Part shown: piece after piece, positions 1-7,047 of the stretch | How positions within the stretch are numbered: the stretch's first letter is position 1 | Layout of the letters: each line of letters starts with the position of its first letter | Origin: CAZAPO01 sp044841755 | GTDB lineage: Bacteria > Bacteroidota > Bacteroidia > Flavobacteriales > Flavobacteriaceae | DNA length: 28,877 nt | NCBI GenBank assembly: GCA_044841755.1 | Contig: JAXOFM010000009.1 | Location: 1-28,877 of the forward strand | Direction: 5' to 3' | Notes under the pieces: generated by a model | Databases searched by the model: none | Told to the model about the DNA's origin: nothing | What the model saw: only the letters and a program-made list of their open reading frames with translations | Position numbers and translations under genes: made by a program

Positions 1-419
1 CCACATTCATCGGTTGCCGTAAAGGTGTACAGTCGATATTGGTAGCAACCATCTTCACTGGTTCCGTCGTCAACACCTTGATCAGATATCACAATACCAT
101 CACCATCACAATTATCGGTATATGAAGTTGATAAATAGGTAGGCCAATCGGCATTGCAACCTTCCAATGTATAGTCTTCGACTTCAACAATTTCTGGGGG
201 AGTCACATCATACTTTCTAGTTAGACGTGTTGAGATAGTAGCAGTGTTTCCACATTCATCAGTTGCAGTAAAGGTATAAAGTCGATATTGGTAGCAACCA
301 TCTTCACTGGTTCCGTCGTCCATACCTTCATCGGAAGTGACTTCACCACCTTTATCGCAATTATCTGTCCAAGTTGTAGTTAAGTATTTGGGCCAAGGAG
401 TATTGCATTCACTCAATTC
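1..419 (-). repeat. Two tandem HYR-like coding repeats, period 249 bp
   Basis: The stretch starting at 1 and the stretch starting at 250 are copies with a period of 249 bp (83 codons). The block around 32-70 is identical to 281-319, and the 30 bases before each differ at only a few, mostly third-codon, positions. The rest of each unit has diverged more at the DNA level but keeps the same protein pattern, with T-D-N-C-D and D-D-G-T-S-E-D-G-C. More copies may continue to the left of the window. Confidence 0.85.
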
Positions 420-854
420 AAAATCCTTAATGGCAATAATCTTAGGATTTTCGGTGTCGTTAACAATGATCTCCTGAGAGCAATATTCGGTATTTCCATA
501 TTGATCACTCGCCATATATGTTCGTGTAATGATCTCAGCGCATTTTTTTTTATCACTCTTATCATCGATCCACTTTACAGTTATTTTATCTTTTTCATCA
601 TATTTGTAAACCTTAACATCTTCTATATTAGGTTTAGGGATATCAAATTCGCACTTTACTTCTATTTTTGGTGGACATTTGATCTCAAATTTATTGGCTA
701 CGCTTTTCGCTGAATTTAGAGCAATCGTGCGCTTTGTCTTCAATAAAGTATCACCGATATTATTGTTAGAATTAAATTTCAAATAAGATTGAATGGTACT
801 TACAAAACATAGCAGGAGTATACTAAAAATGGTTCTAACGAATAATTTTTGCAT
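1..854 (-). CDS. Secreted HYR-like repeat protein, N-terminal part (3' end outside window)
   Basis: An open frame runs from an ATG at 854 leftwards to the window edge with no stop, giving about 284 residues. The first 25 or so residues begin MQKLFVRTIFSILLLCFVST, a clear signal peptide, so the product is exported. After a spacer with Cys-Pro-Pro and Lys-rich segments come at least two HYR-like immunoglobulin-type units. Each has the shape V-x-D-x-x-x-P-x-I, a central T-D-N-C-D, then D-D-G-T-S-E-D-G-C-Y-Q-Y-R and F-T-A-T-D-E-C-G-N-T. Such units are common in large Bacteroidota surface proteins that often end in a T9SS sorting signal, but that end is not visible here. The gene lies 278 nt downstream of the CHASE2-TIR gene on the same strand, so it probably has its own promoter. 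Function is unknown; adhesion or surface display is an inference. Confidence 0.85.
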   Translation of the reverse strand, partial: MQKLFVRTIFSILLLCFVSTIQSYLKFNSNNNIGDTLLKTKRTIALNSAKSVANKFEIKCPPKIEVKCEFDIPKPNIEDVKVYKYDEKDKITVKWIDDKSDKKKCAEIITRTYMASDQYGNTEYCSQEIIVNDTENPKIIAIKDFELSECNTPWPKYLTTTWTDNCDKGGEVTSDEGMDDGTSEDGCYQYRLYTFTATDECGNTATISTRLTRKYDVTPPEIVEVEDYTLEGCNADWPTYLSTSYTDNCDGDGIVISDQGVDDGTSEDGCYQYRLYTFTATDEC

Positions 855-1132
855 TTAATTGTCAATTGATAATATATGACCATGCAATAAGAAGTACGGA
901 CAGATTTATTAACACCATAAGTAATTATATTACTGTGTCAAATTATAAATCAGATAATGGATAGATTGTTGGTTGTTTTTCTAACATACAATTTAGCATA
1001 AACATTCACTAGAAAGTAAAATATCATATAAAGTGTAGGATTTTTGGGATGAAATGCGTCTTATTGTAAGGAGTTGATTGGAGATTTTAATTGATTTCTT
1101 AGCCTTATGGGTGATATATAGCTTTATAATTT
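855..1132. other. Intergenic region downstream of the CHASE2-TIR gene
   Basis: These 278 bases separate two minus-strand genes. They are very AT-rich and contain no credible ORF or RNA gene. The part next to 854 should hold the leader and promoter of the HYR-like gene. I see an AT-rich stretch on the minus strand near 935-945 that only loosely resembles the Bacteroidota -7 element TAnnTTTG, so I do not call a promoter. No strong hairpin terminator was found after the stop at 1133. Confidence 0.5.
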
Positions 1133-2818
1133 TTAATCACCTCCAAAGACTGATTCCAACCATTGATCTAATTTCTCGTAGAATTGAGGATTGTCCTTAT
1201 CAACAATAATCCAATTCATGGTTCGATATTGCTTAGGAATATAATTGATATCATAGGTTATTGGAAACATTTCCATATTATTGGCCACTATTCTTGAGTC
1301 AGCCTGTTCAAACTCAAGTAAGCAATATATTCTGTCCTTATCAAAGTACTCTGGCCAGGAAACAATAGGCATGAATGCATTTGAATTGAATATCCTTTCC
1401 CTTATTTTTGCTGTAAAATTTTCCCCTGCCCGAATCGATTCCACATCAAAGAAAATTTTTATGCTTTTGCCATTCTTAGTCTTATAATTTTTTAAATAGT
1501 CTATAACATATTGTGTTACCCAATCACTGTGCATGCGAGAATAACTAATAAATATATCATCGATTCCTCCTCCTTCAGCAGTTGGATCTTTAATGAATTT
1601 ATGCTTATAGATTCCAATAAAAATAGCAGTCAATGCCATACTCACTGCCGGAAAGCTTGGTCTTATTATCTTATTATCAATTGGGAATTGAAGTAGTATA
1701 AATAAAAAAAGGCCTCCAACTATTAATATCAGTAGTATAATTAATATAGGTTTAGATTTTAAGTTTTTAAAACGTTTATAGATCCAGTCATACATTATTG
1801 TAATTAGCACAACTCCAATGATAACTATAAAAAACTGTAACCAAATATTATCAATAGGCTCTTTATAACTCTCATTGTCCTTCAATTGATCAAAAATAGC
1901 CCAAGCCAGCAAATAGGGACCTTTAAGTTTATAACCATTTTCTTCATAAGGCACGTCTTTTGATAAGTCTCCAATGATTATGGTTTTACCATTCACATCA
2001 AATCCCGTTGGGTTAAGATAATTGTTATCAGGCTCAACGGTATTTTTTAATTTAAGTTCGTATATCCTTTCTAACGAATTTTCATTATGAATTCGACTAT
2101 AGGACCAGGTATTATCTATTAGCCCTTGCATATTACCATAAGGTAGGATTATGGTTTCAGGTTTTTCAGTGATGTCAATATAGGAATTCAAGTCACTGGC
2201 AACCTGTAAAGGCATTGCATTAACCTTTATCTCTTTACCTTCATCAGTTTTATAATTATAATAGGCCTTATACCAAATAACACCACAACAATTGGTAACA
2301 GTAGTGTGTAAGCGACCATGATGAAAAGAGTTATCGTAAAGTGTTGTAGCGTGGTAGGACTCGTTTTCCAAAAAATCACCAAGTTCCTTGATTTCATAAA
2401 CAGCATAGACATTGACTCTTTTTTCATTTAATGATTTGATCGCTTGCTGCAACTCTGGAACACCATTTTGATTACCGCCAAAAATGAAATCCAGAATTAT
2501 GTTAGGAACTTCGTCTTCTGAAGTATCTACTAAGCTGTTCACATGATCTAACAATTTAGCAATCTTTTTTCGATACAATAATGGAGTATCCTTTTCATCT
2601 TCTTTTTCAACTGGAACATCGATTACATAAAATTCATCTGAGTTAAATTCCTCATATTCTTGATTAAAATAGAAGTACTTGTAAGCACAAAGATCTAAAT
2701 ACCGAAAACCTCTATCTGCTACCAGAGAAATAATGAACAAAACAATAAGAAAAACTGATAAAAATTTGAGGAACCTATTTTGTTTTACAGAACGAATAGT
2801 TTTTTTCAAGAAGTCCAC
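1133..2818 (-). CDS. CHASE2-TIR membrane protein
   Basis: The 561-residue protein has a membrane helix at about 17-34, then an extracytoplasmic CHASE2-like domain (about 40-325). This has F-Y-V-I-D-V, L-Y-R-K-K-I-A-K-L-L, I-I-L-D-F-I-F and, late, G-K-T-I-I-I-G-D followed by G-P-x-L-L-A-x-A-I-F-D-Q-L. Three close helices follow (about 327-344, 357-376, 388-405), the usual CHASE2 topology. After a short linker the C-terminus (about 419-560) is a cytoplasmic TIR domain: box 1 D-D-I-F-I-S-Y-S-R (420-428), box 2 I-F-F-D-V-E-S-I-R-A-G (455-465), and C-x-x-E with Glu502 where catalytic TIRs carry the NAD-cleaving glutamate. The start is GTG at 2818; an in-frame stop lies just upstream at 2825-2827. 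It begins 2 nt after the FecR-domain gene, so the two are almost surely cotranscribed. CHASE2 is usually fused to kinases or cyclases, so a TIR output is unusual. NADase activity and ligand are inferences. Confidence 0.88.
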   Translation of the reverse strand: MDFLKKTIRSVKQNRFLKFLSVFLIVLFIISLVADRGFRYLDLCAYKYFYFNQEYEEFNSDEFYVIDVPVEKEDEKDTPLLYRKKIAKLLDHVNSLVDTSEDEVPNIILDFIFGGNQNGVPELQQAIKSLNEKRVNVYAVYEIKELGDFLENESYHATTLYDNSFHHGRLHTTVTNCCGVIWYKAYYNYKTDEGKEIKVNAMPLQVASDLNSYIDITEKPETIILPYGNMQGLIDNTWSYSRIHNENSLERIYELKLKNTVEPDNNYLNPTGFDVNGKTIIIGDLSKDVPYEENGYKLKGPYLLAWAIFDQLKDNESYKEPIDNIWLQFFIVIIGVVLITIMYDWIYKRFKNLKSKPILIILLILIVGGLFLFILLQFPIDNKIIRPSFPAVSMALTAIFIGIYKHKFIKDPTAEGGGIDDIFISYSRMHSDWVTQYVIDYLKNYKTKNGKSIKIFFDVESIRAGENFTAKIRERIFNSNAFMPIVSWPEYFDKDRIYCLLEFEQADSRIVANNMEMFPITYDINYIPKQYRTMNWIIVDKDNPQFYEKLDQWLESVFGGD

Positions 2819-2820
2819 TG

Positions 2821-4023
2821 TTAATTATTTAGTTTTTTTAATTGGTTTTTCAGTCGTCTAGCTTCTCTAATATATTTTCGTGGGTCTTCATTTGGACTTT
2901 CAAGACACCCATTGATAAGCAATTTCACTGTATAACCCCAAGAAAAATATTCGTTGGTCTGGATTTCATCATTCAGATATACATTGGCTAATTCTGGATC
3001 ATGATTTTTCATAAAATACTCTTTCTTCTCACGACTCAAACTGTCTGCAATCTTTATAAAATGAATTGCCGTGTCTAACCACGCTTTACGTTGGTCTAAA
3101 TCTTTATTTCTAAAGTATCCTTCGGTTATTAACAAGGACGACTGAATCAACTCTTCGATCGTAATTTCTTCTTCTGCTATAGCATTTTCAAAAAGTATCT
3201 TTCCATTATTTAAATCTCCCCTATTTAGTTTGGTAAAACCTTTTTTAGAGTAATATCCAGATCGTCTTATCCTTTTTTTATGCGCTATCAATTGCTTGTT
3301 AAAAAAACTATCCACAGCAGTTTCTGAATTTAGAAATTCTTCATGACTTGTTTGCAAAGTATCAATGTCATTGTTAATATCTAAAAACTGGGAAATTTCA
3401 GTTACAAAAAGTGATCTATTATAGTCATTTTTACCTGCCAAACCATCAATACTGAGTGCTCCTATTTTTTCTAGTTCGTCGTCCCTAAATAATATTTTTT
3501 TTCGTTCATTTATAGAGACAACTCCTTCAATAAGTTTAAATGTGGTGCTATCTTGGTCGACTTCAACTATAAACTCAGTCTTTCTTGTTGCTAAGCTTTT
3601 TGAATTGTTCGGATTAGAGACTAATACCTTGCCAAAAGACTTTTTAAATCTCGCACTTAACCAACTACCAAATTTACCTGCTAAAACACGAAACTTGGAG
3701 ATTCCAAAAACTATCGTTTTCTCACCTTTAATCTTAAGAGTGTTTTCTTTATCTACAACTTCTATCCAGACTTCAACATCATCAGGAATTTTTATTACAT
3801 CACCTTTTTGGAGCTTGGTTTTGTCTTTTGTAATTCCTTCCGTAATTGCTCCATTGGCTCTGGTAATAATTACATTTGGATTAGATGTAACTTCCTTGTT
3901 ATCCTTCTTTAAATTGATAACCTTTCCTTCCTTTACATTTTGTTTTGCGTGAACTGTAATAGATATGCCTAAAAAAAAGATCAGTAAAAGCCTGATAAGA
4001 AAAATAGAGTGGTTGGTTGACAT
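2821..4023 (-). CDS. Periplasmic FecR-domain protein with helical C-terminus
   Basis: The 400-residue protein starts with a signal peptide (hydrophobic core about 9-24, ending at V-H-A-K). Residues about 50-175 form a FecR-like beta domain with L-Q-K-G-D-V-I-K-I, a run of charged strands, and the diagnostic T-R-K-T-E-F-I-V-E-V ending in L-I-E-G-V-V-S-I. The rest (about 200-400) is predominantly helical and charged, in the style of TPR-like or coiled helices, and ends in a very basic segment. FecR itself is an anti-sigma sensor with an N-terminal cytoplasmic part; this protein lacks that part and there is no ECF sigma factor nearby, so it is not a classical FecR regulator. Its gene ends 2 nt before the CHASE2-TIR start. 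FecR-domain and CHASE2 proteins are also found as neighbours in other bacteria, which suggests that this protein presents a signal to the CHASE2 ectodomain. That interaction is inferred. Confidence 0.85.
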   Translation of the reverse strand: MSTNHSIFLIRLLLIFFLGISITVHAKQNVKEGKVINLKKDNKEVTSNPNVIITRANGAITEGITKDKTKLQKGDVIKIPDDVEVWIEVVDKENTLKIKGEKTIVFGISKFRVLAGKFGSWLSARFKKSFGKVLVSNPNNSKSLATRKTEFIVEVDQDSTTFKLIEGVVSINERKKILFRDDELEKIGALSIDGLAGKNDYNRSLFVTEISQFLDINNDIDTLQTSHEEFLNSETAVDSFFNKQLIAHKKRIRRSGYYSKKGFTKLNRGDLNNGKILFENAIAEEEITIEELIQSSLLITEGYFRNKDLDQRKAWLDTAIHFIKIADSLSREKKEYFMKNHDPELANVYLNDEIQTNEYFSWGYTVKLLINGCLESPNEDPRKYIREARRLKNQLKKLNN

Positions 4024-4165
4024 TTTGGTTGGTTTTGAACCAATTACCTATGAAAGATAAGAAAAATAAGGAAAAGATCGTTGATTAAGATACTCAACAC
4101 CAAAATAATAGCAAAGCATTGAAAGAATAATATCTTTGCTTTAAATATTCAAGGTAGTTGTATTA
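4024..4165. other. Intergenic region between kinase and FecR-domain genes
   Basis: These 142 bases lie between the stop of the histidine kinase gene and the start of the FecR-domain gene, both on the minus strand. The gap is long enough for a separate promoter for the FecR/CHASE2-TIR unit. On the minus strand near 4100-4115 there is a TATTATTTTG stretch that is near, but not an exact match to, the Bacteroidota -7 element. No convincing terminator hairpin is visible, so readthrough from the two-component genes is also possible. Confidence 0.4.
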
Positions 4166-5509
4166 TTAATCAAAAAATAAACTCATTATAGTGCCTTTAC
4201 CCTCTTCGCTTTGCACTTGAATTCGGCCATTGTGCAACATCATAATTTGTTTTGACAGGCTTAGGCCGATTCCACTTCCCGTCTTTTTTGTGCTATAAAA
4301 TGGGACGAAAATGGTTTCGAGAATCTCAGTTGGAATACCAGCCCCATTATCTGTAACTTTGATCTGAACACCTTCTCTAAATTTTTCGGCCGATACTACA
4401 ATTTTGGCATCTTCTTTACTATCACATGCGTCTCTTGCATTAAGTATTAAGTTGATGAGTACTTGTTCTATTAGATGGGTGTCTATATTGATTTCCAGCT
4501 TTGAGTTCACATTTTTGAATTCCAGAATAATTTCTTTTTGACTAAGCGATGGTTTTAATAAATTATTAATGCTTTCAAAGAGGTCATTAATTAGTATTCG
4601 AGATTTAGAAATTTGACTTACTTTGTTAAGAGTTCTATAAGTCTTTGCAAATTTCATTAAACCTTGGCTACGCTTTTTTATACTCGTTATACCAGCATTT
4701 AAGTCTTCTAAATTTAATTGAAAAGTATCAGGATTATTCAACTTTAACTCAACTTCGGTTTGTAATGTTTCAGATAAAGAGGAAATAGGAGCAATACTAT
4801 TCATGATCTCATGGGTCATTACACTCAACAATTTTTTCCATGCTTCTGACTCATTTTTATTCAGTGTATTCTCAATATTTTGAAGAACTATAAGTTTAAA
4901 AGACTCATCATCCATCTGGAAAATAGTATTTGATACTAGTACTTTGAGCTGTTCATTTCTCATTTCTAATGTCATTGACCTATAATTAGAATGATAAATT
5001 TCAAAAAGTTCTTCATATAACTGAGCACGTCTTTTTTCAACGAATCGAATATTTTTAAAGGAAGGAAGATCCAAAGTATTTAGTATGGAGTCGTTAGCCC
5101 ATAGCACATCGCCATTTTCAAGATTATAGGCAATTATTCCAACATCTACCATTTCCAATATCTTTTGTAAATAAAGGAATTGGGCTTGTCTTTCGTTATT
5201 AATATCTTTAAAAGTTTTATTTACCAGATTAAAGCCTCTGTGCAGTTTTCTAATATCTGATGTTCCGTGTTCTTCACTAAACCAACGAGAAAAATCTCTG
5301 TACTTTACAGCTTCAAAGAAATCGTCTATTTCTACAAATCGTTTCGCAACAAATTGATACAAATTATAACTTATGATTAACGTTAAAAATGAGCCTCCAA
5401 TAATTATGTAATTACTCGGTTTTGTAATCCCATAAGCAATTGAAGTTACAGAAAGTAGTAACAGGATAACTCGAAGAATGAGGAAGAAAAAGAACGACCT
5501 ATAGATCAT
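4166..5509 (-). CDS. Sensor histidine kinase of the NtrB/AtoS type, no periplasmic sensor domain
   Basis: The 447-residue protein has two N-terminal membrane helices (about 5-27 and 34-54) joined by only a few residues, so it has no real extracytoplasmic sensor domain. Residues about 110-215 look like a PAS-type domain (M-V-D-V-G-I-I-A-Y-N-L then W-A-N-D-S-I). The kinase core is complete: H-box M-T-H-E-I-M-N with His233, N-box N-L-I-L-N-A-R-D-A (Asn357), G1 D-N-G-A-G-I (387-392), F-box F-V-P-F-Y-S-T-K-K and G2 G-S-G-I-G-L (411-416). It should autophosphorylate at the inner membrane and pass phosphate to the response regulator, whose gene overlaps it by 11 nt upstream. Start is ATG at 5509. 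The short-loop topology recalls intramembrane-sensing kinases that work with ABC exporters. Here an exporter operon lies just beyond the regulator, so sensing through the transporter or the membrane is plausible but unproven. Confidence 0.93.
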   Translation of the reverse strand: MIYRSFFFFLILRVILLLLSVTSIAYGITKPSNYIIIGGSFLTLIISYNLYQFVAKRFVEIDDFFEAVKYRDFSRWFSEEHGTSDIRKLHRGFNLVNKTFKDINNERQAQFLYLQKILEMVDVGIIAYNLENGDVLWANDSILNTLDLPSFKNIRFVEKRRAQLYEELFEIYHSNYRSMTLEMRNEQLKVLVSNTIFQMDDESFKLIVLQNIENTLNKNESEAWKKLLSVMTHEIMNSIAPISSLSETLQTEVELKLNNPDTFQLNLEDLNAGITSIKKRSQGLMKFAKTYRTLNKVSQISKSRILINDLFESINNLLKPSLSQKEIILEFKNVNSKLEINIDTHLIEQVLINLILNARDACDSKEDAKIVVSAEKFREGVQIKVTDNGAGIPTEILETIFVPFYSTKKTGSGIGLSLSKQIMMLHNGRIQVQSEEGKGTIMSLFFD

Positions 5510-6845
5510 ATTTATGTAGTCTACGGTATAATGCAGTACGCGTAATACCTAATTCTTTGGCAGATTTTGAAATGTTACCATTATTCTTTTCTATAACCTT
5601 TAAAATTGTATTTTTTTCCAATGTTTCAAGATTTACAATTTTATTGTTGGAAGCAGGAGTACTTCGCTCTATAGCCGAAAAAACTAGGTCTTCTTCTTTA
5701 AGCACATTGCTTTCTGCCATAATTACTGAGCGCTCCAATACATATTGTAACTCTCTTACATTACCAGGAAAAGAATGCGATTTTAATTTTTTAATAAACT
5801 CTGGACTTAATTTAAAGGTTTCTTTAAAGTATTTTTCGGCGTAAATATTAATAAAGTAGTGACTTATTAGCGTAATGTCAGTTCCGCGATCACGAAGAGG
5901 AGGAACAATAATATCTACAGTGTTAATACGATAAATGAGATCCTTTCTAAACTTATGTTCGTTTGCAAGATCACTAAGAGCCAGATTAGTTGCACAAATG
6001 AGTCGGATATCTAAATCTATGGCTTCGTTTGATCCCAAAGGAATTACTTGACGATTTTGTAATACACTTAAAAGGCGTACCTGCTGTCCTAAAGTAATGT
6101 TTCCGATTTCATCCAAGAACAGTGTTCCACCATTCGCTGCTTCGAAGCGACCTATTCTATCTTCATTAGCTCCAGTAAATGCCCCCTTTTTATATCCAAA
6201 AAGTTCACTTTCAAATAAAGAAGAGGTTAAAGCTCCGACATCAACTTTTACAAAAGGTTTATTCTTACGATGTGAGTTAGCATGTATAGCCTTTGCAATT
6301 AGATCTTTTCCCGTTCCATTTTCTCCTAAGATTAATATATTAGCATCTGTAGGCGCCACCTTAGAAATCTTAGTGAAAACATCTTGCATTACTTCACTTT
6401 CTCCAACTATTCTTGTGTCTTTTTCAAACTTTAAGCTATGATTAATTGAATTGTCCTTTTTCTTAATTATGACCGATTTGATGGATTCTATGAGCTTTTC
6501 ATTCTTCCAAGGCTTCACAAGAAAGTCTGAGGCACCTTCTTTAAGTGATCTAATAGCTAGATCAATATCACCATAAGCTGTGATTAAAATGACGTCGATG
6601 CTTGAATCAAGTTCTTTTATCTTTTTAAGCCAAAAAAGGCCTTCATTGCCTGTATTAACTAGACCATTGAAGTTCATGTCAAGAATAACCACATCGTATT
6701 TATCTTTTTGAATAAGATCATTAATAGTATTCGGGTTTTTATTAACATTGATGGTATGTACCATCGACTTCAATAACAAACGCAAAGCGATAAGTACATC
6801 TTCGTCATCATCTATGATCAGTATTTTAGCATTTTTGAGTAACAC
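5499..6845 (-). CDS. Sigma-54-dependent response regulator (NtrC family)
   Basis: The 448-residue protein has three parts. The receiver domain (about 5-122) has acidic residues at 12-14, phospho-acceptor Asp56, Thr89 and Lys111. The AAA+ sigma-54 interaction domain (about 146-372) has Walker A G-E-N-G-T-G-K (174-180), the sigma-54 contact loop G-A-F-T-G-A (221-226) and Walker B G-T-L-F-L-D-E-I (240-247). A Fis-type helix-turn-helix fills the C-terminus (about 420-447). Length is normal for the family. Start is GTG at 6845; an in-frame TGA two codons upstream (6849-6851) and no early ATG support it. The stop overlaps the kinase start by 11 nt, so the pair is translationally coupled. With an intact GAFTGA loop it should activate RNA polymerase-sigma-54 from distant sites. 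The divergent exporter operon, with a candidate -24/-12 element and two repeat sites, is the likely target. Confidence 0.95.
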   Translation of the reverse strand: MLLKNAKILIIDDDEDVLIALRLLLKSMVHTINVNKNPNTINDLIQKDKYDVVILDMNFNGLVNTGNEGLFWLKKIKELDSSIDVILITAYGDIDLAIRSLKEGASDFLVKPWKNEKLIESIKSVIIKKKDNSINHSLKFEKDTRIVGESEVMQDVFTKISKVAPTDANILILGENGTGKDLIAKAIHANSHRKNKPFVKVDVGALTSSLFESELFGYKKGAFTGANEDRIGRFEAANGGTLFLDEIGNITLGQQVRLLSVLQNRQVIPLGSNEAIDLDIRLICATNLALSDLANEHKFRKDLIYRINTVDIIVPPLRDRGTDITLISHYFINIYAEKYFKETFKLSPEFIKKLKSHSFPGNVRELQYVLERSVIMAESNVLKEEDLVFSAIERSTPASNNKIVNLETLEKNTILKVIEKNNGNISKSAKELGITRTALYRRLHKYDL

Positions 6846-6915
6846 AATTCAAATTTAAGAATTTCAACTTCCTTTTAAATAAAATCTTTAGTACTAATTT
6901 TTAAGATGCAAAAAC

Positions 6916-6954
6916 TGTATCAGTTTCGCACATAAAGTGTATCAAAATCGAACA
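6916..6954. promoter_or_regulatory. Two 17-bp TGT-N11-ACA sites, 22 bp apart: candidate activator sites
   Basis: Sites at 6916-6932 and 6938-6954 share TGTATCA at the left, TCG in the middle and ACA at the right, and are offset by exactly 22 bp, about two helical turns. Each has the outline TGT-N11-ACA, a 17-bp imperfect palindrome similar in size to NtrC-family enhancer half-pairs. They lie in the divergent region between the response regulator and the exporter operon, about 54-92 nt upstream of a sigma-54-like element. This is the arrangement expected for cooperative binding of two dimers. Binding by the neighbouring regulator is an inference. Confidence 0.4.
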
Positions 6955-7007
6955 CTCTAATCTCTTGGAGTATTTATAAACCGCATAATTTCAGAAAGTT
7001 ACGTTTT

Positions 7008-7023
7008 TGGCATAGAATTCCCT
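7008..7023 (+). promoter_or_regulatory. Candidate sigma-54 (-24/-12) promoter of the exporter operon
   Basis: The bases TGGCATAGAATTCCCT match the sigma-54 consensus TGGCAC-N5-TTGC well at the -24 half (TGGCA) and poorly at the -12 half (TCCC in place of TTGC). A start site about 12 nt downstream would leave a leader of roughly 14 nt before the adaptor ATG at 7048, which is reasonable. Context supports it, because a sigma-54 activator is encoded divergently. A vegetative promoter in the same region (TTG near 6965 and TAATTTC near 6987) is an equally simple alternative. Confidence 0.33.
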
Positions 7024-7047
7024 TTAAAGAAGTAAAAGTTGTAATAT

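Noticed and set aside
501..713. Small plus-strand open frame (70 codons)
   Set aside because: It lies entirely antisense to the HYR-like gene, which has clear protein repeats and a signal peptide; the antisense product is low-complexity Phe/Ile-rich.
3542..3952. Plus-strand open frame of 136 codons
   Set aside because: Antisense shadow of the FecR-domain gene; no recognisable domain and no spacing or leader consistent with a gene.
2821..4023. FecR-domain protein as an iron-uptake anti-sigma factor
   Set aside because: There is no ECF sigma factor or TonB-dependent receptor nearby, and the protein has a signal peptide instead of a cytoplasmic anti-sigma segment.
6097..6441. Plus-strand open frame of 114 codons
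   Set aside because: Antisense shadow of the AAA+ domain of the response regulator, whose motifs are unambiguous.
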